Source: CALINB01 sp938045325 (GTDB lineage: Bacteria > Pseudomonadota > Alphaproteobacteria > Rhodospirillales > CALINB01). From it: 64,000 nt of DNA. The first letter of the stretch is position 1, and each line of letters starts with the position of its first letter. Below, in pieces: positions 1 to 8,370 of the stretch. Made by a program: the position numbers and the translations under genes. Under the pieces are notes generated by a model. The model worked only from the letters and a program-made list of their open reading frames with translations, was not told the origin of the DNA and did no database searches. Where the stretch lies: positions 248,001 through 312,000 of the forward strand of contig JAYNQW010000001.1 of NCBI GenBank assembly GCA_038114465.1. The letters are read 5' to 3'.

Positions 1-2
1 TG

Positions 3-362
3 GTTGCCGCGCAAGCCGTGTTGGTGCCGCTGCAATGCGAGTTCTTTGCCCTCGAGGGTGTCAGTCATTTAAGTCGGACCATTGAGCGGATCGCCGGCAA
101 ATTCAATCCGGGATTAGAAATCCAAGGAATCGTGCTGACGATGTTCGATAAGCGCAACAATTTATCGGGTATGGTCGCCGAAGACGTCCGCGCGTTTTTC
201 GGCGACAAAGTATACAACACGGTCATCCCAAGAAACGTTCGCGTTTCCGAAGCGCCGTCTTATGGCCGTCCAGTTTTAGTTTACGATATGGCCTGTGCCG
301 GCTCGCAAGCGTATCTGCACCTCGCCAGCGAGGTACTGAACCGCGAAGGAATTCACGTCTAA
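3..362 (+). CDS. parA: ParA chromosome partitioning ATPase, C-terminal part
   Basis: This is the 3' end of a ParA/Soj ATPase; the reading frame is open to the left edge, so the Walker A half lies outside the window. The visible 119 residues begin with the typical VLVPLQCEFFALEG block that follows the Walker B strand in ParA, and continue with the conserved RNVRVSEAPSYGRPV segment near the C-terminus. ParA moves ParB-parS complexes along the nucleoid during chromosome segregation. The TAA stop overlaps the parB start by one base (TAATG), so the two are translationally coupled. An internal GTG at position 18 is not a real start, because homology continues upstream of it. Confidence 0.95.
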   Translation, partial: VAAQAVLVPLQCEFFALEGVSHLSRTIERIAGKFNPGLEIQGIVLTMFDKRNNLSGMVAEDVRAFFGDKVYNTVIPRNVRVSEAPSYGRPVLVYDMACAGSQAYLHLASEVLNREGIHV

Positions 363-1384
363 TGGCGAAGCGCGGACTCGGACGCGGACTGTCCTCACTG
401 CTCGGTGATGATGCGGGTGCCACGCCTGAAGGCATCGACGTTCACGGCAGCAAAAAAATACCGGTCGAATTTCTGCATCCCGGCCGTTACCAGCCGCGAA
501 AATATATGGACGACGATCGCATCAAAGATCTCGCGCGATCTATCGAAGAAAAAGGCATCTTGCAGCCGCTTCTCGTGCGCCATCACCCGGAAGAACCAAA
601 CGCTTATGAAATCATTGCCGGCGAACGCCGTTGGCGCGCGGCGCAATTAGCAAAAGTTCATGACGTGCCCGTCATCATCAAGGACCTGACCGATCAAGAG
701 GTTCTTGAGGTTGCGTTGATTGAAAATCTACAGCGCCAGGATTTGACGCCGCTGGAAGAGGCCGAAGGTTACCAGCAGCTGATGGATGAATTCAGTCATA
801 CACAGGAAAATTTAGCGAAGGTTGTCGGTAAAAGCCGTAGCCATGTCGCTAACATGATGCGATTGCTGGGCCTGCCGGAACCGGTCAAAAAAATGTTGAA
901 CAATGGTGATTTATCAACGGGCCATGCGCGCGCATTGTTAAACGCGAAGGACCCGGCAAAGCTTGCCGGTGAGGTTGTTAAAAAAGGCCTCAACGTTCGC
1001 CAAACGGAAAAATTAGCCCAACAAGGTACGGCAAAAAAGACGGACTCAAAATCGAATCAATCTAAACAATCGGCAAAGCAAAAAGATGCGGACACGTTGA
1101 GTCTTGAAAACGATTTAACGCTGCTTTTGGGTTTGAAAACTGAAATTCAATTCAACGGCGAAGGCGGCGCTATTGTCATCCATTACAATTCTCTGGATCA
1201 ATTGGATGATATTTTGCTGCGTTTAAGCGACGGAAAGGCATCACCAATTGCGCCAGCGGGCGCTGCAGTTTCAAGCGGACCTGCTCCGACGGATGCTTCG
1301 CAAAATGTTGAGACGCTGAAGCCGGATGATGTCGAGGTAATGTTGTCGTCCGATGATTCAGATCCGGTAAGCCTAAAAGATTAA
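362..1384 (+). CDS. parB: ParB chromosome partitioning protein (CTPase, parS binder)
   Basis: A 340-residue ParB/Spo0J protein. The N-terminus has the alphaproteobacterial RGLGRGLSSLL motif that contacts ParA. The ParB/Srx domain carries the CTP-binding GERRWRAA box at residues 87-94 and the ENLQRQDLTPLEEA box near 121-135. A helix-turn-helix for parS binding follows (about 145-170), then a low-complexity Lys/Gln/Ser linker (about 220-240) and the C-terminal dimerisation domain. Known role: loads as a sliding clamp at parS sites near the origin and recruits ParA and SMC. The start overlaps the parA stop by one base. It converges on holA with a 13-base gap, and a parS-like sequence lies inside holA at 1956-1971. 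Confidence 0.97.
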   Translation: MAKRGLGRGLSSLLGDDAGATPEGIDVHGSKKIPVEFLHPGRYQPRKYMDDDRIKDLARSIEEKGILQPLLVRHHPEEPNAYEIIAGERRWRAAQLAKVHDVPVIIKDLTDQEVLEVALIENLQRQDLTPLEEAEGYQQLMDEFSHTQENLAKVVGKSRSHVANMMRLLGLPEPVKKMLNNGDLSTGHARALLNAKDPAKLAGEVVKKGLNVRQTEKLAQQGTAKKTDSKSNQSKQSAKQKDADTLSLENDLTLLLGLKTEIQFNGEGGAIVIHYNSLDQLDDILLRLSDGKASPIAPAGAAVSSGPAPTDASQNVETLKPDDVEVMLSSDDSDPVSLKD

Positions 1385-1397
1385 ATCTCAATATATC

Positions 1398-2450
1398 TTA
1401 AGCGCGCACCCGCTGCGATCTGTGCTGGGCCATGACGCGAGCCCCTTGTGCAATCCGCATGAGGGCCCGGGCGCAAACATGTTCTGCCGGCATGCCGGTC
1501 GTTTTGCAATTGAGCTCCGCCTCCAAAATCACATCGATGGCATCAGCCAGTCTGCGAACGGGCCAAATCGAAAGCTGGAATCGAAACTGATTCTCAAACA
1601 GAAATATGACGGGCGGCCTGAGCGCCTTCATCGCCTGTTCCGGCGGTTGCCCCGCTTGAACGTAAGAGGCGGCAAGTTGCAGGCGCTGCAGGTGCCGCGC
1701 CAATGCGCGCAGGATTTGCACAGGCTGCGCGCCTTCCGCCATGACGCGGCGCAATGATACATCTAGCGCCGCCTGATCGCCCGACCCGACGGCATAAATT
1801 ATTCCATCCATGGAGGCCGCCGCGCTATCGCCGATACACAATTGTGCGTCTTCCAAAGTGACGGTGCCGCCCTCTTCCATATAGAGGGCTAATTTATCGA
1901 GCTCATTGCGCGTCACCATCCGATCCGCACCAAGTTGGCTGAGCAAATAATCCATTGCTTCGCGTGAAACGGTTATGCCGTGACTTTGTAGGGTTTCTGT
2001 AATCACCTGATGAAGCCGGCGATCATCATCGGCGTAACAGGCTAAGGCGGCGGCGTTGTCGGCTTGCTCAAATGTTTTACGCAGAGACGAACGGGCGGCA
2101 AGTTCGCCGGCCTCGACAATGACAAGCGAATCTCCTTTTGGCTCTTCTAAAAATGCCGCAAAAATTTTTGTGTGCGTATCCGTTACATCGCGTACGCGAA
2201 TAGCCCGGCGCCCTTGTGAAAACGAGAGGGCCGCTGCGTTATCGATCAGCACCGCCGCATCTTGACGCAACGACGAACCGGTGAGCGCAGTAATTAAAAA
2301 AGGATCGTTAATATCGCTGACGATACTTTTTACAAGTTGCTCCGCCCGTTCCCGGACCAGACCTTGATCAGGACCATAAATTAAAACAGCGGCAATTTCA
2401 GCTTTGGGCCGATTGATAAATTCATCAACTTGGCGGGGCGCGATTTTCAC
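1398..2450 (-). CDS. holA: DNA polymerase III subunit delta
   Basis: A 350-residue HolA-type protein. The N-terminus MKIAPRQVDEFINRP is followed by the AVLIYGPDQGLVRERA segment (residues about 21-35), the degenerate nucleotide-site region of delta, which does not bind ATP itself. The rest matches the AAA+ lid and clamp-loader collar domains (for example SQLGADRMVTRNELDKLALY). Role: wrench subunit of the clamp loader that opens the beta clamp. The start is GTG, because no in-frame ATG precedes the conserved N-terminus. It sits 17 bases downstream of lptE, as in many alphaproteobacteria, so leuS-lptE-holA is likely one transcript. Confidence 0.95.
   Translation of the reverse strand: MKIAPRQVDEFINRPKAEIAAVLIYGPDQGLVRERAEQLVKSIVSDINDPFLITALTGSSLRQDAAVLIDNAAALSFSQGRRAIRVRDVTDTHTKIFAAFLEEPKGDSLVIVEAGELAARSSLRKTFEQADNAAALACYADDDRRLHQVITETLQSHGITVSREAMDYLLSQLGADRMVTRNELDKLALYMEEGGTVTLEDAQLCIGDSAAASMDGIIYAVGSGDQAALDVSLRRVMAEGAQPVQILRALARHLQRLQLAASYVQAGQPPEQAMKALRPPVIFLFENQFRFQLSIWPVRRLADAIDVILEAELNCKTTGMPAEHVCARALMRIAQGARVMAQHRSQRVRA
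1956..1971. other. parS-like 16-mer inside holA
   Basis: The sequence TGCTTCGCGTGAAACG matches the widely conserved parS palindrome TGTTTCACGTGAAACA at 13 of 16 positions, with the right half-site nearly intact. It lies about 570 bases downstream of parB. It is embedded in coding sequence, so codon constraint or chance cannot be excluded. Confidence 0.3.
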
Positions 2451-2467
2451 TTACGCAATCTGCCTGT

Positions 2468-2977
2468 TTAACGTGTCGGCGGGGAGGTTTTGAAATATGA
2501 AGCGATTTGCGTTTGAATATTAAAGGCAGCCTGCCGGACGGTCCGTACTTGTGCATCGACCTCCGCAGATTTCGTGGCAAAGTTTGAACTTAAGAGATTA
2601 TAGCCGGCAATAACCCGGTCGGCCCCCTGATAAACAGGTTTGCCGGTTTGCGAATCAATCAGCCTAAATTTCGAATTGAGTTCAAAGTTAACACGTGATG
2701 CCAAGGCCTCTTTGCTAACGGCAACATTGCTGCTGGAGGTATCCAGCCGCACCTCTAAATAATACTTTGGCTGGGCCGGCCTGCCATGGGGATTAAATAA
2801 ATCCAACAAATGATTGTGCAGATCTTGGCCGAGCCGGTCTTTGATGGGCTTGATGCGAACGGCGGCTAATTGGTTCGATGCGCTGACAGCGCCCCTGTGG
2901 CCATATAACGGCTCAAAACCGCAGCTTGATATAAAATTGGCGGCAAGGACAAAAATAAAAGCTCTAAATAACAACAT
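2468..2977 (-). CDS. lptE: LPS assembly lipoprotein LptE
   Basis: A 169-residue protein with a lipoprotein signal: short basic N-region, hydrophobic core and an ISSC lipobox giving Cys19 as the lipidated residue, followed by the family signature GFEPLYG. The rest shows the alternating beta pattern of LptE with VRLDTSSSNVAVSKEALASR in the centre. LptE plugs the LptD barrel that delivers LPS to the outer membrane. The chosen ATG starts inside leuS, overlapping its 3' end by 14 bases. An in-frame Met 8 codons upstream (3001) would spoil the signal peptide. Gene order leuS-lptE-holA is the usual alphaproteobacterial one. Confidence 0.92.
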   Translation of the reverse strand: MLLFRAFIFVLAANFISSCGFEPLYGHRGAVSASNQLAAVRIKPIKDRLGQDLHNHLLDLFNPHGRPAQPKYYLEVRLDTSSSNVAVSKEALASRVNFELNSKFRLIDSQTGKPVYQGADRVIAGYNLLSSNFATKSAEVDAQVRTVRQAAFNIQTQIASYFKTSPPTR

Positions 2978-5543
2978 TGATGATCCGATTTGGCACAACA
3001 ATTACTTTTTTTGCCGGCTTATTTTGCATCGCTTCTTTCACCCGCGGCAAGGCCAGCGCAATGGCTTCCGCCTCGTCGCGGTTTAAATCCTGGGCCACCT
3101 CAATCGTGCCCCTGAGCTTGCCGTTCACTTGTACGGCTATCGTAACACTCTCATCGACCAAAAGGGAATCATCAGGGACCGGCCACGGCGTATCGGCCAG
3201 TAGGGTTTCGTGACCGAGCTGTTGCCATAGCTCCTCGGCGATGTGAGGCATCATCGGTCCGATGAGGCAGATGGCCGTTTCCAGGCCCTCGCGGAGAACC
3301 CACCCGAGATCACCGTTGTTGTCGCCGGCAATCGATTCAAGGGCATTGGTCAATTCACGAATGCGCGCGACGCCACGGTTGAAATGAAACCGGTCCAAGT
3401 CGTCTGAAACGGCCGCGATGGTCTTATGGGTCATGCGGCGAATGTCTTCGCCCGGCGAAGAAATCGATGCAGGCTTCGGCCCATGAGGCGCGGGCAAGGG
3501 TATGGGCGGTTCCGTCACGAGACGCCAAAGCCGGTTAACGTAACGCCAAGCGCCCTCAATGCCGGCATCGGTCCAATCCAGATCCCGGTCCGGCGGACTG
3601 TCCGACAACATAAACAGCCGCGCGGTATCGGCACCGTAAGTCTCGATAATAATGGCCGGATCGACGACGTTTAATTTGGACTTGCTCATTTTTTCGGAGC
3701 GCCCGACGGTAACCGGTTTACCGGTTTTAGCATGGACGATGTCACCAGATTCGTTGCGCTTGGTGTCTTCCGGTAACAGCCAAGCCCCCTCGGAATCCTT
3801 GAACGTTTCATGGCAGATCATGCCTTGCGTTAAGAGACCCGAAAACGGCTCTTCGACATTGAGGTAACCGCATTGATTAAGGGCGCGGGTAAAAAATCGG
3901 GAGTACAGAAGATGCAACACGGCGTGTTCAATGCCGCCGATGTATTGATCGACCGGCAACCAGTAATCGACATCTGTTCGCTCAAAAGATGACGTGGACT
4001 GAGGCGAGGTGAAGCGGGCGAAATACCAGGATGATTCGAAAAACGTATCAAAAGTATCGGTTTCGCGCTCCGCTTTGCCGCCGCAAGCCGGGCATGCGAC
4101 ATTTTTCCAAGTGGGGTGGTGGCTCAGCGGATTGCCGGGTTTATCGAAGCTGACGTCTTCGGGCAGTGTTACGGGCAGGTCCTCTTCCGGCACCGGCACG
4201 ATACCGCAGTCGGGGCAGTGGATCATGGGAATCGGGCAACCCCAATATCGTTGCCTGGAGATGCCCCAGTCGCGTAGCCGGTAGTTGACCATTTTGCTGC
4301 CGATACCTTGTTTTTCAAGGCGCCCGATGATTTCCGCCTTGGCCTTATCGACACTGAGACCGTTGATGAAATCTGAATTGATCAGCAAGCCGTCGCCAAT
4401 ATAGGCCTCTTCGCCGATATCGAATGTTGCCGCATCTTTGTCCGCCGGTGCGACGACGGGGGTCACCTCGAGGCCGTATTTTCGCGCAAACTCCAAATCG
4501 CGTTGGTCGTGCGCGGGGCAGCCGAAGATCGCGCCCGTGCCATAATCCATCAGGATAAAATTCGCGACGTACACCGGCAAAGACTTCCCCTCGATAAAGG
4601 GGTGGGCGGCCGTGAGGCCGGTGTCGAAACCGTTTTTCTCAACTGTTTCCAGCGCGGCCTCGCTGGTGCCCAGACGATTGCATTCGGCGATAAAATCAGT
4701 CAGCGCCGGATTGTGCGCTGCCAGCTCTTCGGCCAGCGGATGATTCGCGGCGATTGCGCAAAAAGAAGCACCGAAAATCGTATCCGGCCGCGTTGAATAA
4801 ACCTCCAGGGTTTTATTTGAAAGTGCGTCATTGCCTGACAGCGAAAAAGTAATGTGTGCACCTTCCGACCGGCCGATCCAGTTTTCCTGCATGAGCCGTA
4901 CGCGCTCGGGCCAGCGTGCAAGATCGTCCAGTCCGTTTAATAATTCTTCGGCAAACGCCGTGATTTTCAAGAACCATTGCGACAACCGCCGCTTTTCGAC
5001 CAAGGCGCCGGACCGCCAGCCCCGTCCTTCGATAACCTGCTCATTGGCGAGAACGGTTTGCTCGACGGGGTCCCAATTCACCCAAGACTCTTTGCGGTAC
5101 GCAAGGCCGTTCTTAACAAACTCAAGAAAAAACTTTTGTTCGTGTTGATAATATTCAGGATCGCATGTCGCAAACTCCCGGCTCCAATCATAGGAGAGCC
5201 CCATGGTGTCCAGCTGTGCGCGCATTGTATCAATGTTGCTGTGAGTCCATTTTGCCGGATGAACTTTGTTGGCGATGGCGGCGTTTTCAGCCGGCAACCC
5301 GAAGGCATCCCAACCCATCGGGTGGAGAACATTAAACCCGCGCGCTTTTTTATAACGAGCAACTACATCGCCGAGCGTATAGTTCCGGACGTGACCCATA
5401 TGGATTCGGCCCGACGGATAAGGAAACATTTCGAGCACATAATATTTTGGCTTGTCCGAGTTTTCTTTGACTTCAAAACAGCCGCGGTCGCGCCATGTTG
5501 TCTGCCATTTTGCTTCGGTTTCTTTGACGTTATAACGTGACAT
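2964..5543 (-). CDS. leuS: Leucyl-tRNA synthetase
   Basis: An 859-residue class Ia aminoacyl-tRNA synthetase, the usual bacterial length. The HIGH-type motif is HMGH at residues 48-51 and the KMSKS loop is at 618-622. The connective-peptide editing domain carries the TRPDTIFG signature (around residue 250). A CPDCG/CPACGG pair forms the zinc-binding knuckle before the catalytic domain closes. The C-terminal anticodon-binding domain ends with the VQVNGKLRG segment. It charges tRNA-Leu and edits misacylated products. The start ATG gives the canonical MSRYNVKETEAKWQ. Its end overlaps the lptE start, so expression is coupled. Confidence 0.98.
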   Translation of the reverse strand: MSRYNVKETEAKWQTTWRDRGCFEVKENSDKPKYYVLEMFPYPSGRIHMGHVRNYTLGDVVARYKKARGFNVLHPMGWDAFGLPAENAAIANKVHPAKWTHSNIDTMRAQLDTMGLSYDWSREFATCDPEYYQHEQKFFLEFVKNGLAYRKESWVNWDPVEQTVLANEQVIEGRGWRSGALVEKRRLSQWFLKITAFAEELLNGLDDLARWPERVRLMQENWIGRSEGAHITFSLSGNDALSNKTLEVYSTRPDTIFGASFCAIAANHPLAEELAAHNPALTDFIAECNRLGTSEAALETVEKNGFDTGLTAAHPFIEGKSLPVYVANFILMDYGTGAIFGCPAHDQRDLEFARKYGLEVTPVVAPADKDAATFDIGEEAYIGDGLLINSDFINGLSVDKAKAEIIGRLEKQGIGSKMVNYRLRDWGISRQRYWGCPIPMIHCPDCGIVPVPEEDLPVTLPEDVSFDKPGNPLSHHPTWKNVACPACGGKAERETDTFDTFFESSWYFARFTSPQSTSSFERTDVDYWLPVDQYIGGIEHAVLHLLYSRFFTRALNQCGYLNVEEPFSGLLTQGMICHETFKDSEGAWLLPEDTKRNESGDIVHAKTGKPVTVGRSEKMSKSKLNVVDPAIIIETYGADTARLFMLSDSPPDRDLDWTDAGIEGAWRYVNRLWRLVTEPPIPLPAPHGPKPASISSPGEDIRRMTHKTIAAVSDDLDRFHFNRGVARIRELTNALESIAGDNNGDLGWVLREGLETAICLIGPMMPHIAEELWQQLGHETLLADTPWPVPDDSLLVDESVTIAVQVNGKLRGTIEVAQDLNRDEAEAIALALPRVKEAMQNKPAKKVIVVPNRIINVVI

Positions 5544-5697
5544 TTTTCTGTGGCGCCCTGAACGGGACTGAATTGATTAAAGACCGGGCAATAGATTGCT
5601 GGGGAATAGATTTAAGGGGGGAGAATACTCGAAGGAGCGGGGCCTGTCCGGGATTTTTTTAGCCTTCTTCGAAGCTAATCGCCGAATGATAAAAGGG

Positions 5698-6294
5698 CTA
5701 TTTTTTTGCTGTCCGTAATCGAAGCTGGCGGGCCCGCATGAGAATTGCGTCTTCGAGTTTGCGCGCCGTTTTTTTCGTGACGGCGGCATCGCGCCACTGG
5801 CTGTTGCGATCGAGGACCTGACGAAATGCGGCAACACGAATGCCGTCGGCGCGAAGGGCGCGGTCGAGAATATAGACATTCAACTTAAAGCGCTCATTGG
5901 GCGAATCCGCCGGTGAATGCCAGTCGGTTAAGATTACGCCGCCGAAGGCATCTGCTGATTTGATCGGCATAAATGAAATCGTATCTAAGGACGCGCGCCA
6001 CAAAAAGCTGTTTACGCCAATGACGCCGCCTTTTGTCGTTTCGCCGTCGCCAAATAAAAGGCCTGAATTCGAAGAGCTGATAAATCCTTCATCGGCACTG
6101 CCGACGCCGGGGCGGTGAAAGGCGTCGAAATCAAAATCCTCGTCTTGCGGAAACGACAAGGCGGCGGGCTCTTCCGGTTCCGGCGCGCCATCGTCGGCAA
6201 ACCAGCCCTTCATGGTGCCGCAGCCGGAAACGAGCAGCCCGGCGGCTAAAACGAGGGCAAGGGATAACCGGCGATCCTGGAAACGGCATTTCAT
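5698..6294 (-). CDS. DUF3576 family lipoprotein
   Basis: A 198-residue protein of the DUF3576 family, which in alphaproteobacteria usually sits directly upstream of leuS, as here (154-base gap). A lipoprotein signal is visible: RRLSLALVLAAGLLVSGC, giving Cys25. The folded part contains the family hallmark GVNSFLWRASLDTISFMPI, then LTDWHSPADSPNERFKLNVYIL, and ends with a Lys/Arg-rich helix (KTARKLEDAILMRARQLR). The family is known as outer-membrane or periplasmic and of unknown biochemical role. The start is uncertain: ATG 6294 and ATG 6306 are both possible and neither has a clear ribosome site; 6294 gives the better signal peptide. Confidence 0.88.
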   Translation of the reverse strand: MKCRFQDRRLSLALVLAAGLLVSGCGTMKGWFADDGAPEPEEPAALSFPQDEDFDFDAFHRPGVGSADEGFISSSNSGLLFGDGETTKGGVIGVNSFLWRASLDTISFMPIKSADAFGGVILTDWHSPADSPNERFKLNVYILDRALRADGIRVAAFRQVLDRNSQWRDAAVTKKTARKLEDAILMRARQLRLRTAKK

Positions 6295-6438
6295 CGGGCG
6301 CAACATTGCTTTGAAATTGGTATTACGTGTCTCATTTAAACACCTTAATAATATACATAAAGTGGTTTCACAAAGATAGTGGCGCAAGTCCTTTGGAAAT
6401 ATTTGTTTCAAGGCATAAATGATTCCAGCAGAACATTT

Positions 6439-7053
6439 TTAAGTGCCGAGAAACCCGCCGATACCGGCAATCCCGGAAATCCTGCATCCTTTGAGGCGAC
6501 GGACCGACATAGGCGACATGCCGCCAAGCGCATATACCGGCAGCGGGCTATTCTTGGCCCATAATGCAAATCGAAGTATACCGATGTGTGTGCGTTCCGG
6601 ATGGCTCGCCGTCGGAAACACGGGCGCCAAAAGGGCGGCATCAATTCGCATCCGGGCAGCCTGTACTAAAGCCGCCGGAGAATGAGCCGCACCCGTAATG
6701 AACCAATGCGGCCGGCGCCATAGTCGCCAGTGTCGCCGATTTTGCCGCAGGGCACTCTCTGATAAATGCAGTCCGTCGGCATGAACGGCATGGGCCAGCC
6801 GGGCATCATTGGCAATTAAAAGTTTTACTGAATAGCGCCGGCAGAGCGGGGCTAATTGTGCCGCCAGGGCGCATCGGTCCGGCGCACCGTAATGACGGAA
6901 TATGAAAGCCGAACCGGCCCTTAAGCGGGGGACAACCGTCATTGGATCGGGCATGCGCGCCTCGTCACTCATGGCGATCATGGCCGGTAGCCGTTTTGCC
7001 GGTAAGTGAAGCCGCTGTACAAGTGCCGATAATTGATTATGTCTATTGTGCAT
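6439..7053 (-). CDS. Thiamine phosphate synthase-like protein (ThiE/TenI family)
   Basis: A 204-residue TIM-barrel protein of the ThiE/TenI family. Seen: IFRHYGAPDR (51-60), the LLIANDARLAHAV-HADGLHL strand pair (78-97), LLAPVFPTASHPER (141-154) and the phosphate-site strand VYALGGM (173-179). Typical ThiE enzymes have a lysine in the loop after the PVFPT strand (T-K); here it is Ser-His, so true thiamine phosphate synthase activity is not assured and a TenI-like or salvage role is possible. The chosen ATG leaves 21 bases to the divergent yggS start; a longer frame starting at 7173 would overlap yggS by 99 bases and lacks homology in the extra part. Confidence 0.8.
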   Translation of the reverse strand: MHNRHNQLSALVQRLHLPAKRLPAMIAMSDEARMPDPMTVVPRLRAGSAFIFRHYGAPDRCALAAQLAPLCRRYSVKLLIANDARLAHAVHADGLHLSESALRQNRRHWRLWRRPHWFITGAAHSPAALVQAARMRIDAALLAPVFPTASHPERTHIGILRFALWAKNSPLPVYALGGMSPMSVRRLKGCRISGIAGIGGFLGT

Positions 7054-7074
7054 GAATGATAGAAAGCGAGAAAA

Positions 7075-7761
7075 ATGAACGCGCCGCAAAAACCGGTTGA
7101 TATCGCCGCCAACTTGGCCGCCGTAAAGGCCAAGATTGCAGCTGCCGCCGAAATTGCGGAACGGGACGCTCATTCAACCACATTGGTTGCGGTTTCGAAA
7201 ACACATCCGCGTGAAAATATTTTACCGGCCATCCAGGCCGGCCATCGGGTGTTCGGCGAAAACCGCGTCCAAGAGGCAGCGGAAAAATGGCCCGCCCTTA
7301 AACAGTCGCATCCGGATTGCATTTTACACCTCATTGGCCCCTTACAAACGAACAAAACCAAACAGGCAGTTGAGCTGTTTGATGTCATCGAAACATTGGA
7401 TCGGCCGAAATTAGCCCGCGCACTTGCCACGCAGGCCGAAAAGCTCGGCCGGGTACCGGCATTATTTGTGCAGGTGAACACCGGCGAAGAACCGCAAAAG
7501 GCGGGTATTTTGCCAGCAGATGCGGACCGCTTTATCGCCGAATGCCGGCGTGAATTTCAATTGCCCGTTGAGGGGCTGATGTGTATTCCGCCGGTTGAGG
7601 ATGAGCCGTCTTTGCATTTTATGCTGTTGCGTGAAATCGCCGCCCGAAACGGGTTGTCGTCTTTAAGCATGGGCATGAGCGCCGATTACGAAATCGCGGT
7701 CCGGTTTGGGGCGACACATGTGCGGGTCGGCACGGCCATATTCGGACCGCGGCAACCGTAA
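7075..7761 (+). CDS. yggS: YggS/PROSC pyridoxal phosphate homeostasis protein
   Basis: A 228-residue PLP-binding protein with an alanine-racemase-like TIM barrel. The Schiff-base lysine is Lys42 in LVAVSKTHP. Further signatures are VFGENRVQEA (59-68), HLIGPLQTNKTKQ, the Q-V-N-T-G-E strand, and the C-terminal LSMGMSADYEIA loop and VRVGTAIFG that bind the phosphate. It buffers intracellular PLP and affects amino acid metabolism; no enzymatic reaction is established. It is transcribed divergently from the ThiE-like gene with only 21 bases between start codons. A purine-rich GAAAGCGAGAAAA precedes the ATG. Confidence 0.95.
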   Translation: MNAPQKPVDIAANLAAVKAKIAAAAEIAERDAHSTTLVAVSKTHPRENILPAIQAGHRVFGENRVQEAAEKWPALKQSHPDCILHLIGPLQTNKTKQAVELFDVIETLDRPKLARALATQAEKLGRVPALFVQVNTGEEPQKAGILPADADRFIAECRREFQLPVEGLMCIPPVEDEPSLHFMLLREIAARNGLSSLSMGMSADYEIAVRFGATHVRVGTAIFGPRQP

Positions 7762-7795
7762 ATTCATGAGCGCCAGGTTCTGCGGTAGCGGTGAT

Positions 7796-8323
7796 TTATG
7801 AACCGGAACATTGCCGCCCGATCATGATGGTGGTTTCTTCACCGCATTGACGTAAGAGACTCAACAGATTTGCTCTGTTGATGGCGACACAGCCCTCTGT
7901 CGGCTGATACTGCTTACGCGCGACATGCAAAAAAATAGCGCTGCCGCGGCCCGGCACAATTGGATTGTCGTTGTAGCCTAGTTCGACGATGACATCGTAT
8001 ACTCGATCTGCCCGCCACAACCGTTCGTGCCGGGCAGAAAATGGCCGTGTTATCAATGTGTTGTAAGCCGCGTGCAGGGGCGCATCGCACCAGCCCATAT
8101 CGGGCCGGAGGGGCAAGACCGGCAAATTTGTTTGCGGTTTAGCTAATCGATCGGGACGATAAAAAACACGGCGTAAAGGAAATTGCCCGGCCGGCGTGAT
8201 GCCGTCTCCCTCCGATTTCTGTGCACCAATTCCGCTACGTCCAAGAGAACATCGAACGGTCCGGGCCGGCCATTTCAAATGTCCGTCGTGAGAATTTTGC
8301 TCCGGCCATACGTGTATGATCAT
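7796..8323 (-). CDS. L,D-transpeptidase (YkuD domain) lacking a signal peptide
   Basis: A 175-residue protein consisting of only a YkuD catalytic domain. Seen: KSEGDGITPAGQFPLRRVFY, the entry strand of the family; IFLHVA with His133; and TEGCVAINR with Cys145, the nucleophile of the S/T-x-G-C motif. L,D-transpeptidases form 3-3 crosslinks in peptidoglycan or attach lipoproteins. No signal peptide or membrane helix is visible at the N-terminus (MIIHVWPEQ), which is unexpected for a periplasmic enzyme. The upstream TTG at 8326 is less likely than ATG 8323. It is convergent with yggS and lies 47 bases downstream of the next gene on the same strand, so the two may be co-transcribed. Confidence 0.88.
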   Translation of the reverse strand: MIIHVWPEQNSHDGHLKWPARTVRCSLGRSGIGAQKSEGDGITPAGQFPLRRVFYRPDRLAKPQTNLPVLPLRPDMGWCDAPLHAAYNTLITRPFSARHERLWRADRVYDVIVELGYNDNPIVPGRGSAIFLHVARKQYQPTEGCVAINRANLLSLLRQCGEETTIMIGRQCSGS

Positions 8324-8370
8324 CAAACGATCTTACCCGCTCAATGCCTTTCGGCCTATAGGGCTGACCG

